Of a DNA stretch of 64,000 nucleotides, positions 41,801-49,700 are shown piece after piece. Position 1 is the stretch's first letter. Each line of letters begins with the position of its first letter. Source of the DNA: Ardenticatenaceae bacterium (GTDB lineage Bacteria > Chloroflexota > Anaerolineae > Promineifilales > Promineifilaceae); assembly GCA_020634215.1 (NCBI GenBank), contig JACKCD010000018.1, forward strand, positions 36,622 to 100,621, in the 5' to 3' direction. Position numbers and translations under genes: made by a program. The notes under the pieces are model-generated. The model ran no database searches. It was not told the DNA's origin and saw only the letters and a program-made list of their open reading frames with translations.

Positions 41801-41959
41801 GTATTCCAGTTCGGCAATCAGTTCCAGGTTTTTCTGCCGCGCATATTGCTCCAGCAGGTCTTGGAACGGTTTACGAACGGCCGTTTCCTTGCGGCTGCCG
41901 CCATAGCGAATAATCTTGTCTACCTGGGCATGGTACTGCTGGATAAGCTGAATGGACAT
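38882..41959 (-). CDS. Single-chain restriction-modification enzyme (type IIG / ISP-like)
   Basis: A 1025-residue protein combining nuclease, methyltransferase and specificity regions. A PD-(D/E)xK nuclease-like motif is formed by Pro63-Asp64 and Glu79-x-Lys81 (WGYWEAKDE). The adenine-methyltransferase motif I is ILDPATGTGTF at about 338-348 and motif IV is NPPY at 448-451, with YTPNEIVRFM typical of N6-adenine enzymes. The C-terminal third resembles the type ISP specificity domain. Classical ISP enzymes also carry a helicase, absent here, so a type IIG-like architecture fits better. A 60-bp tandem repeat of 7/8-bp units sits in frame in the C-terminal part. No ACGGCCGT is found in its last 2.6 kb, suggesting a mosaic or acquired origin. 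Confidence 0.82.
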   Translation of the reverse strand: MSIQLIQQYHAQVDKIIRYGGSRKETAVRKPFQDLLEQYARQKNLELIAELEYRTRNGRSVYPDGTLKDALRQDWGYWEAKDEADDLDTEIANKLAKGYPANNMLFEDTQTAVLYQNSTEVARVSLLDAPALDALLTRFVSYESREVREFREAIENFSRDIPALGETLRGLIREQYERNKGFQKEAKDFLELCQEAINPSMEMSDVREMMVQHVLTEDIFVTVFDEPQFHRENIIAHELGTVVGTFYKGQVRRQIDGKIAGYTQAIKARAAQIYNHQEKQKFLKVLYENFYKAYNPKAADRLGIVYTPNEIVRFMIEAADHLCFKHFGRTLGDKGVEILDPATGTGTFITELIEYLPPHQLEHKYRHELHCNEVSILPYYIANLNIEYTYKQKMGAYLPFDNIVFVDTLDNMGFAYQGKQLSLFGLTDENAERIQRQNQRDISVIIGNPPYNANQLNENENNKNREYPEIDRRIKETYIKHSTAQKTKLYDMYTRFYRWATDRLQQNGIVAFITNRSFLDARTFDGFRKVVTDEFSDIYVVDLGGDVRKNPKLSGPRHNVFAIQTGVAIAFLVRKRDKGEQPAQIWYARRPEMEEAPDKLRFLATTPLSQLKFERIQPSDRNNWLNIPENSWDDFLPLLSKDAKLGKVPQGIIAQYYSGGAKTNRDDWAIDVSRENLETKMRFLTNFYNTYKHEDTFDTTIKWSRDLKVKYQRGNQEHFSPNQIVDTLYRPYCHFVMYDSSLFVDVRGITDEMYLPDNVAISISGSPLSKPFQCLATRLVPAYDMLEKTQCFTLYRRDQSGNRIDNITDWALAQFRHHYANLPIPQSPNLPISNPQSPISKHDIFHYVYAVLHHPAYREKYRLNLKRDFPRIPFYPDFWQWAAWGKALMALHLHYETIEPHPLLRHETDPETTRTAYKAKLKADKANGTIELDTLTTLSGIPALAWQYQLGNRSALEWVLDRYKERTPKDPTIREQFNSYRFADYKEQVIDLLGRITAVSLQTMHIIHAMNGTMNGAMPATVETA
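39441..39500. repeat. Tandem 7/8-bp repeat inside the restriction-modification gene
   Basis: Four 7-bp units (GAGATTG, GGGATTG twice, GAGATTG) are followed by four 8-bp units (GGAGATTG, GGAGATTG, GGGGATTG, GGAGATTG). On the coding strand they specify a Pro/Ser/Asn/Ile-rich segment (NLPIPQSPNLPISN). The total length keeps the frame, but loss or gain of one unit would break it. Confidence 0.85.
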
Positions 41960-42166
41960 ATGAACCTGATTCCTTGTGGCCGGTGGGCATGATGGCTGAT
42001 TATACCGTAGAAGGGAGGTGGAGGAAAAACGGCCGTTTTCGTCCCAAGATCACTGACAAATACCCCTGTGTGCCCCAACATAAACCGGCCACTTCAGTGT
42101 TGTTTTGTCGTGACCGTGATACTATAGTCTTATATGTTTGTGATTTGGCGCATTTGGAGATTTACC

Positions 42167-43843
42167 ATGAGACGATATTCCTATATCATAAGATCGAAAA
42201 ACAACTTTAGATTCTGGACTCCAGCATTGCTTTTACTCGCAGCAAGTCTAATTGTTATTCTGCACCCCCCGGCGGTCGTGCAAGCCGCACCGTCTAACCC
42301 CAGCGTAGACTTCCCCTGGAATGTGACAAATAGCGGTACCAACTGGTGGAGTGTCACCACTTTGCAACAGGTGCAAGATGCCTTTAACGCCGCACGAACC
42401 TTTGAGAACAACGATGCTAATACCAGTGGTCAGGCTTATGTGCCCATGCCCATGATGAATCTCACGGGTGCCTTCACATTGGCGCAATGGCAAGCCCTGT
42501 CTGCCGGTGAACGCGCCCTCTGGTTGTTAAACGATGAACGTGTTGCCCGCGATCTGCTGCCATACGAAGGCGTTAACAGCGCGGTGACAACGGTGGCGCA
42601 AGACTATACCCAATGGCTGTTAGACAACAACCAGTTCGACCACAACCTCACCGGGCTGCTTGGCGGCCGGCTTGATGCCCAGGGTTTGACCGGGCAATAT
42701 AGCAGTTCTGGGGAAAATCTAGCTGTCCACGGGACTGCCGTTGATTTTCCCGTGGCGCTGGCCGTGTATAACTGGAATTACGACGACAGCAGCTCTGCTT
42801 GGGGACACCGCGAAAATGATTTGAATGATAGTTTAGTCAATAACACGGGCAGCGCAGGGTCAGAGGGTTTGATAGGTATCGGTCTTGGCACCAAGCTAAC
42901 CGGCTACAGCTTCCCTGGTTGTGGTAGCTGTCCGTGGGAACCGGCGATGATTGTAACCTTTGATTGGATTGACCCCTCAGTTGAGATTAACAATTGTACT
43001 GCGCCAACGGCACCAACGGCCGTTAATATAAGCCGCACAGGTAACAACGTCGCCCTCACCTGGTCTGGCGGCACCGCCTCGTTATATGAACGCTGGCACG
43101 CCGTCAATAATCCTTATTTCACGCCTGGGTCTTCCTGTACCGGCAACTGTGCTGCCAATGCCACTTCTGGGCAAAACACAGGTTTGGCATCCACGCCGGG
43201 CACCAACTACTTCTATCAGGTTGTGGCAGCCAATAGCTGTAATGTGAAAGCCACTGCCACCAAGCGCGTGGGTGATTTTAGCTTCGCCATCACACCCGGC
43301 ACCGCGCCACCCTCATCCGATCTGTTCAGCGATAACATGGAAAACGGCAGCAGCAAATGGATCGTTAGCCATGCTTTGGGAACGGACGATTGGGGACTCG
43401 GCACCGCTAACCCACACAGCCCCACCCATGCCTGGTTTGGCAATGACGTAGGCAATCTATCTGACCAATTCCTGACCATGGCAACGGCCGTGACACCCAG
43501 CAGCAGTTCCGTCTTAACTTTTTGGCACCAGTATAACCTTGAAAGTGGTTATGATGGCGGCGTTGTGGAAATATCACTTAATGGGGGCACCACATGGACT
43601 AACTTGGAATCGCAAATCACGCTGGGTAATTATGATGCTTCAATTTCTACAGGCTTCAATAGCCCTATCGGAGGTCAACAAGCGTTTACGGGTACCAGCA
43701 GTGGTCAAAAAGAAACAAAAATAGCACTTGGGAGCTTCAGTGGCAGCAGCGTGCTTATTCGCTTCCGCCTAGCTACCGATGATTTTAACGAGGGCGATGG
43801 CTGGGATGGCTGGTACATTGATGATGTGACGATTTCGCAGTAG
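42167..43843 (+). CDS. Secreted CAP-domain protein with C-terminal adhesion-like domain
   Basis: The start is ATG 42167 with ggag seven bases upstream, giving a signal peptide (ALLLLAASLIVILHPPAVVQ, then A/PSNP). Residues about 95-260 are a CAP/SCP domain: LNDERVARDLLPYEGVNS, SSSGENLAVHG and YNWNYDDSSSAWGHREN hold the cavity residues of the family. A fibronectin-like segment with paired Cys residues follows, then from about 390 a domain resembling those of immune-inhibitor-A-type proteins (FSDNMENGSSKWIVSHALGT; LTFWHQYNLESGYDGGVVEI). No anchor is visible, so it is probably released. The function is unknown; bacterial CAP proteins are poorly characterised. Confidence 0.8.
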   Translation: MRRYSYIIRSKNNFRFWTPALLLLAASLIVILHPPAVVQAAPSNPSVDFPWNVTNSGTNWWSVTTLQQVQDAFNAARTFENNDANTSGQAYVPMPMMNLTGAFTLAQWQALSAGERALWLLNDERVARDLLPYEGVNSAVTTVAQDYTQWLLDNNQFDHNLTGLLGGRLDAQGLTGQYSSSGENLAVHGTAVDFPVALAVYNWNYDDSSSAWGHRENDLNDSLVNNTGSAGSEGLIGIGLGTKLTGYSFPGCGSCPWEPAMIVTFDWIDPSVEINNCTAPTAPTAVNISRTGNNVALTWSGGTASLYERWHAVNNPYFTPGSSCTGNCAANATSGQNTGLASTPGTNYFYQVVAANSCNVKATATKRVGDFSFAITPGTAPPSSDLFSDNMENGSSKWIVSHALGTDDWGLGTANPHSPTHAWFGNDVGNLSDQFLTMATAVTPSSSSVLTFWHQYNLESGYDGGVVEISLNGGTTWTNLESQITLGNYDASISTGFNSPIGGQQAFTGTSSGQKETKIALGSFSGSSVLIRFRLATDDFNEGDGWDGWYIDDVTISQ

Positions 43844-43938
43844 ATGCGAACGCATGTACGCTGGGTGCGGTGATGTTAGAGATGCTTTGGCGCACTCAAT
43901 GCAGGCTCTCGGCATGACACGGGGTTCTGGTCATTTTG

Positions 43939-44008
43939 TGTAGCCGAGCTTTCCAAAGCTCGTTCTTTGGCCTAAGCAAAAGAGCGAGCTTTGGAATCCT
44001 CGGCTACA
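43939..44008. repeat. 24-bp imperfect palindrome between convergent genes
   Basis: TGTAGCCGAG followed by ctttccaaagctcg faces cgagctttggaatcc followed by TCGGCTACA, with two mismatches. It may terminate both the CAP-protein gene and the dehydrogenase gene. Confidence 0.65.
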
Positions 44009-44019
44009 GAGTCGTCATG

Positions 44020-45006
44020 TCATTGATAAACGGCCGTATTCACACAATGTTTTAACCGTTCCCCCTGCACCCCCAATAGCAGATTTTCCACCGCCAACTC
44101 CGCCATCGCCCGGCGCGTGCCGTTGGCGGCTGAACCAATGTGGGGGGTGATGAAGCAGTTGGGCAGGGCGTAAAGGGGATGGTCGGCTGGCAGCGGTTCT
44201 GGGTCGGTGACATCGAGGGCGGCGGCCTGAATCCAGCCGTCGCGTAGGGCGGTGAGCAGGGCGTTGCTGTCCACCACTGGCCCACGGGCGATATTGACCA
44301 AAATGGCCGTCGGTTTCATCATTTGCAGGGCGGCGGCGTTGATCAGATGATGGGTGTCGGGGGTGAGCGGGGTGCTGACCATGACAAAATCACTTTGCGC
44401 CAACAGGTCAGGCAGCGGCAGCCAGGTGGCTTTGAGTGCCTGCTCCTTGTCGGGATAGCGGCTGCGGTTGTGGTAGACAATGTTGAGGCCAAAGGCGCGG
44501 GCGCGGTGGGCGATGGCGCTGCCAATTTGCCCCAGCCCAATGATGCCCAATGTCGCCCCGTTGAGGTCGGCACCGAGCCAGCCGGTGGGCGACCACGTTG
44601 TCCAACGCCCTTCGCGGGCATCGCGGCTGGCTTCGGGCAGGCGGCGAGCAACAGCGAGCAAAATCGCCATCGCCAAATCGGCCGTGCCTTCGGTGAGAAC
44701 GCCGGGGGTATTGCCGACGGGGATGCCGCGTGCGGTGCAGGCGGCTTTGTCCACGTTGTCGGTGCCAACGGCCATGTTGCTGACCACGCGCAGGTTGGGG
44801 GCTTTTGCCAGCAGCGCCTCATCCACGCGCACGGTGAGCATGGTCATAAGGCCGTCGGCGTGGGGGAGTTGGGCTTCAAGCTCGGGGGAGAGGGCGGGGG
44901 TAACGGCCGTTTCCGGCCCCACCAACACCTCGCACGTTTCAACCAATTTTGCCAGCCATGCTTCTGGTAGAGTGTGGCTGACGATGACGAAGGGTTTGTT
45001 GCTCAT
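44020..45006 (-). CDS. D-2-hydroxyacid dehydrogenase (glyoxylate/hydroxypyruvate reductase-like)
   Basis: A 328-residue NAD(P)-dependent dehydrogenase. The nucleotide-binding motif is LGIIGLGQIGSAIAHRARAF. The catalytic Arg lies in LVNIARGPVVDS, the Glu in DVTDPEPLP and the His in CFITPHIGSA. The N-terminal lid contains MAVGTDNVD. Length and layout match glyoxylate reductases. It lies downstream of xseA on the same strand, separated by a heptamer palindrome, and lacks an obvious ribosome-binding site. Confidence 0.93.
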   Translation of the reverse strand: MSNKPFVIVSHTLPEAWLAKLVETCEVLVGPETAVTPALSPELEAQLPHADGLMTMLTVRVDEALLAKAPNLRVVSNMAVGTDNVDKAACTARGIPVGNTPGVLTEGTADLAMAILLAVARRLPEASRDAREGRWTTWSPTGWLGADLNGATLGIIGLGQIGSAIAHRARAFGLNIVYHNRSRYPDKEQALKATWLPLPDLLAQSDFVMVSTPLTPDTHHLINAAALQMMKPTAILVNIARGPVVDSNALLTALRDGWIQAAALDVTDPEPLPADHPLYALPNCFITPHIGSAANGTRRAMAELAVENLLLGVQGERLKHCVNTAVYQ

Positions 45007-45016
45007 TTTTTTGCGT

Positions 45017-45085
45017 AGTAATCAGTAAACAGTAATCGGTAATCAGTACTGGTCACTGATTACCGATTACCGATTACTGATTACT
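45017..45085. repeat. Palindrome of TAATC heptamers overlapping the xseA 3' end
   Basis: AGTAATC, AGTAAAC, AGTAATC and GGTAATC face ACTGATT, ACCGATT, ACCGATT and ACTGATT. The right arm supplies the last codons of xseA. It is closely related to the elements at 30096 and 60857. Confidence 0.85.
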
Positions 45086-46299
45086 TCTACTTCAATAACG
45101 CCATCACTGAGTTGGACGTGTAAATGTTGTCCCACCGTGGCGTTGGCAGCGGTACGGAGCAAACGGCCGTTTGGGTCGCGGACAATAGCGTAGCCACGGG
45201 CGAGAATAGTTTGGGGATTAACGGCCGTTAGCTGCGCTTCCAACAGCGCCAGCCGATTGCGTGCCGTTGTCAATCGTCGCTCCATGCTTTGATCCAGCCG
45301 GTTGACCAGCATATCTACCCGCTGGCGGCTGCTGTCCAAACTGCGGCGCGGGTTGTGCAGCGCCAACTGCTGTCCCAATGATTGCACCTCCCACCGCGCC
45401 TCCTGAATCCGGCTTTTAATGTCGGCGGTAAGGCCATTTTGCAGCCCCAAAACCAGTGGATACAGCTCTTCGCGGTCGGGTACGGCCAGTTCAGCGGCGG
45501 CCGATGGGGTGGGGGCGCGTAAATCGGCCACAAAATCGGTGATGGTAAAATCGGTCTCATGCCCCACGCCGCTAATAATGGGATGGTGGGCGGCAAACAC
45601 AGCGCGGGCAACCCGTTCGTCGTTAAACGCCCACAAATCTTCAATGGAGCCACCGCCGCGAGCGATGATGAGGGTGTCGAGGTCGGAACGGCCGTCTAGC
45701 CATTGCAACGCCCGCACAATTTGCGCCGGAGCCTGCTCACCCTGCACCAGCGTGGGGGCAATGAGTACTTGCACCAGCGGGTAGCGGCGGCGCAGCACGT
45801 TCAAAATGTCGCGCAGCGCGGCGGCATCGGCCGAGGTGACAATGCCGATTTTGCTGGGGAATGCGGGAATGGGTTTTTTGTGGGCGGGGTCGAACAGCCC
45901 CTCATCGGCCAGTTGCTCTTTGAGTCGTTCAAAAGCCAGGGCAAGGTTGCCTCGGCCGGCTGGCTCCAGCCGTTCGGCGTAAAGCTGATACACGCCGCTG
46001 GCCTCGTAAACCGAGACGCGCCCGCCCGCGACCACGGCATCTCCGTCTTTTGGCGCAAAGCGCAGCCGCTCGGCGGCTGACCGCCACATGACGCAGCGGA
46101 GCTGTGCCTTCTCGTCTTTCAGGGTGAAATAGAGATGCCCGGAGCGAGCCAAAGAAAAGTTGGAGATTTCGCCGCTGACTTCGACATCTTGCAGCCGGTA
46201 ATCAATCTCAAACAAATCTTTGATGTAGCTGTTGAGTTCGCCAACGGTCCAAACTTCGCTGTAGCCGCTGCTGCTACCTGCATTGCGTAAAAAGCCCAT
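45067..46299 (-). CDS. xseA: Exodeoxyribonuclease VII large subunit
   Basis: A 410-residue protein with a good ribosome-binding site (gagg). It has the N-terminal OB fold (VSGEISNFSLARSGHLYFTL) and the catalytic domain (FPSKIGIVTSADAAALRDIL; LIIARGGGSIEDLWAFNDER; PIISGVGHETDFTITDFVAD). With the small subunit XseB it degrades single-stranded DNA. The final residues VISNR come from the overlapping palindromic repeat. No xseB is seen next to it. Confidence 0.95.
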   Translation of the reverse strand: MGFLRNAGSSSGYSEVWTVGELNSYIKDLFEIDYRLQDVEVSGEISNFSLARSGHLYFTLKDEKAQLRCVMWRSAAERLRFAPKDGDAVVAGGRVSVYEASGVYQLYAERLEPAGRGNLALAFERLKEQLADEGLFDPAHKKPIPAFPSKIGIVTSADAAALRDILNVLRRRYPLVQVLIAPTLVQGEQAPAQIVRALQWLDGRSDLDTLIIARGGGSIEDLWAFNDERVARAVFAAHHPIISGVGHETDFTITDFVADLRAPTPSAAAELAVPDREELYPLVLGLQNGLTADIKSRIQEARWEVQSLGQQLALHNPRRSLDSSRQRVDMLVNRLDQSMERRLTTARNRLALLEAQLTAVNPQTILARGYAIVRDPNGRLLRTAANATVGQHLHVQLSDGVIEVEVISNR

Positions 46300-46487
46300 G
46301 GGTTAGCCTCTGTAGAACATATGCTCCGAATTGTAGGGTGGTTTGGGGAATGGCACAAGGAAAAAACGGCCGTTTTCCCCCCACATTGAGGCCACATCGA
46401 AATCACCATGCCATTTTTTGCACAAGATGTTCCTTTCACCTATAATTAACCGTTTGCAAATATTAATGGCTTTCTTATGTGAAATTT

Positions 46488-46515
46488 TTGACATATCGAA
46501 GTTTGCCGATATAAT
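46488..46515 (+). promoter_or_regulatory. Consensus sigma-70 promoter TTGACA-16-TATAAT upstream of rpoC
   Basis: Both hexamers match consensus. The predicted start near 46522 leaves a leader of about 255 bases before the rpoC GTG. The rest of the 476-bp spacer holds one ACGGCCGT copy (46367) and the hairpin below. Confidence 0.8.
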
Positions 46516-46545
46516 AACAATAACTGATACAGAAAAAAGATAAAC

Positions 46546-46576
46546 AAGAGCGTTGGCGCAAGCCAAACGCTCTTTT
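46546..46576 (+). terminator. Early hairpin with T run in the rpoC leader (attenuator or small-RNA end)
   Basis: aagagcgttggc pairs with gccaaacgctctt (one bulge) around gcaa, followed by TT and G. It lies only about 25 bases after the predicted start and 200 bp before rpoC. It could attenuate rpoC or end an RNA of about 50 nt. Confidence 0.55.
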
Positions 46577-46775
46577 GTGCGTCTAAAGCGTGTGTCAAAC
46601 CGCTCAATTGGTCGACATTTTTGGAATTTCCAAAGAAAAAATTGTTAGGTTCAGCGCAAAAAGATTTACCAGGAAACGACATTTTACCAGAAGAAGTAAG
46701 CCTGGACGTTTTTGTGCGGAATCGCTCTATCTTAGGAAGGGTCGGAGTCTCTAACTTTTCCGGGAGGTCAACTAC

Positions 46776-49700
46776 GTGGAAACAACTGATTTCCGTTCGT
46801 TGCGTGTTAGCTTAGCGTCCCCTGAACAGATTCGTTCTTGGTCATATGGTGAAGTCACCAAGCCGGAGACGATCAACTACCGCCGTTTGCGTCCAGAAAA
46901 AGATGGTTTATTCTGTGAAGCCATTTTTGGTCCTCAGCGTGATTGGCAATGTTATTGTGGCAAATACAAGAATGTTCGCTACAAAGGTATCGTCTGCGAT
47001 AAGTGCGGTGTAGAGATTACCCGTTCTTCAGTACGGCGTGAACGTTTGGGGCACATTGAACTGGCGGCACCCGTCGCTCATGTTTGGTATACCCGTCGCG
47101 TCCCCAGCTACATGGGTTTATTACTTAATATTTCCCGCCGTAATTTGGATCGCGTCCTCTACTTTGCCCAATATGTTGTAACGCATGTGGATGAGGAAGC
47201 ACGGGAACGCGCCGTGCGGCGGATGCAGGACGAGTTGGTGGAGGCGGAACAGCAGCTTGAGAAAAAGCTTCAGGAACGTGTTGACGAGACAACGACTGAC
47301 GCAGCCGCGAAGATTGCTGATTTGGAAGCCGAGCTAGAAGAGCTAAATCTGTCGTTTGATGACCGCCAAAATGAGGCGACTGACAAGGTTATCAACGAAG
47401 CCCGTTCAATTGAACAACGGCTGGAGAATCTGACTGGCAATAAAGCTTCCGAAAACATCGTTTTTGCGGGTGAGGTCATTGCCGAAGCAGGCGAAGTTAT
47501 TGGCCGTGAACATGCTGTGTTGCTGCAAGACATCGTTAAGGAACGCCTGACTACGGTTAAAGTCGAGTATGAGGAGCAGCATCAGACGCAGGTTGCCAAG
47601 CTGCAAAAAGAATTATCTGAACTGCGCGTGGAAATTGGCCAGGTAGCAGATACACTGCGTGACCAAATGGAGCAGCGTTTGGTGAAGCTGCGGCAGCAGG
47701 CGCAGGCCAATCAGGATCAGATTGAGTCTTTGGCGCAAATGATGTTCCTGAATGAAAATGATTTCCGCGAATATAAGAGCAAGTTTGGTAATGTTTTTCG
47801 CGCCAGCATGGGTGCGGAAGCATTCTATGATATTTTAAAGAGCATGGATCTGGACAAGTTGTCCAGAGATTTGTGGCGCGAGGTGCGGACAACGCGCTCT
47901 AAGCAGGCGGCCAAGCGAGCTACGAAGCGGCTGCAGGTGGTTGAGGCCCTGCGTAAGAGTGGCAACCGTCCTGAGTGGATGATCTTGACCGTCCTGCCCG
48001 TCATTCCGCCCGATTTGCGCCCGATGGTGCAGTTGGATGGTGGTCGTTTTGCTACGTCTGACTTAAACGATCTCTACCGCCGTGTGATTAACCGCAACAA
48101 TCGCTTGAAGCGGCTGCTGGAGTTGGGTGCGCCGGATGTGATTGTCCGCAACGAAAAGCGTATGCTTCAGGAAGCAGTGGACAGTTTGATTGACAACAGC
48201 CAGCGAGGCAAGGCGTTGAGCCGCCGTGGTCGCCGTGAGCTTAAGTCGCTGTCCGACATGCTGAAGGGTAAGAAGGGGCGTTTCCGCCGCAACTTGCTGG
48301 GTAAGCGTGTGGACTATTCCGGCCGTTCGGTGATTGTGGTGGGGCCAAAGTTGAATATGGGGCAGTGTGGTTTGCCCAAGACGATGGCACTGGAGCTATT
48401 TCGACCGTTTGTCATAAGCAAATTGGTTGAATATGGCTATGCCAGCAATGTGAAGGGAGCAAAGCGGTATATTGAACGGCAGCCCCCAGAAGTATGGGAA
48501 GTGCTGGAAGAGGTGATTGTGGGTCGCCCGATTTTGCTGAATCGTGCGCCTACGCTGCACCGTTTGGGTATCCAGGCGTTTATGCCTACCCTGGTTGAAG
48601 GCAAAGCCATTCAGCTTCACCCGCTGGTTTGCGCCGCGTTTAATGCTGACTTTGATGGTGACCAAATGGCGGTGCATGTGCCTTTGTCGGATAAGGCGGT
48701 GGAAGAAGCCAAGTCCATGATGCTTGCCACGCGCAACCTGCTGAAGCCATCGGATGGGCAGCCGATTGTAGGGCCATCGAAAGATATGGTGTTGGGCGTT
48801 TATTACCTGACCATGATGCGTGATGGCTTGAAGGGCGAGGGTAAGATTTTTAGTACGCCGGAAGAGGTTGAGACGGCTTATGAGCTTGGCTTGGTTGATA
48901 TTCACGCCAAGATTAAAGTTTATATCGAGACTTACCTTGACGACAATGAGGAACGGTATGAGGATGGCCCTCGTAAACGGATTATTGAAACGTCGCCCGG
49001 CCGTGTGATCTTTAATATGGCGCTGCCGAAAGAGGCGCGTTTTGTCAATCGTATGCTGGATAAGGGTGGGGTAAATGCTTATATCAACAGCGTTTACCGT
49101 GCTGTAGGTGACTGGGCGACGATTGAGATGGCTGATGCTATTAAGAACATTGGCTTTAAGTATGCAACGATTTCGGGAACAACGGTGGCGGTTGCTGACC
49201 TGACGATTCCTGAGGAGCGTAGCGACATTTTGGTGGGGGCACGGCAGCGGGTTGATGAGATTGACCGGCAATACCGTCGTGGCCTTTTAACGGAAGAAGA
49301 GCAGTATCTGCGAACGGTTGAGGTTTGGAATAACGCCAAAGATGATGTGGAAAAGGCGGTTCGCAATGCGATGGATCCACATGGGCCGATGGCGGTGATG
49401 GCGCTTTCTGGTGCTGGTAAGGGTGGCTTTGGCCCAATTACGCAGTTGGCTGGGATGCGTGGTTTGATGGCTGATCCGCAGGGTCGCATTATCCCGGTTC
49501 CGATTCAGTCGAATTTCCGGCAGGGTTTGGAGGCTTTGGAGTATTTTATTTCGACGCACGGGGCGCGGAAGGGTTTGGCTGATACGGCACTGCGAACGGC
49601 CGATGCTGGGTATTTGACGCGGCGTCTGGTGGATGTGGCGCAAGACATCATCATTATGGATGAGGATTGTGGCACGGACAAGGGTATTTACGTGCGGCGG

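Noticed and set aside
40442..41992. A 516-codon open frame on the plus strand opposite the restriction-modification gene
   Set aside because: It is fully antisense to a gene with clear catalytic motifs, has no domain or ribosome-binding site, and its Leu/Val/Gln-rich composition is what antisense reading of the real gene gives.
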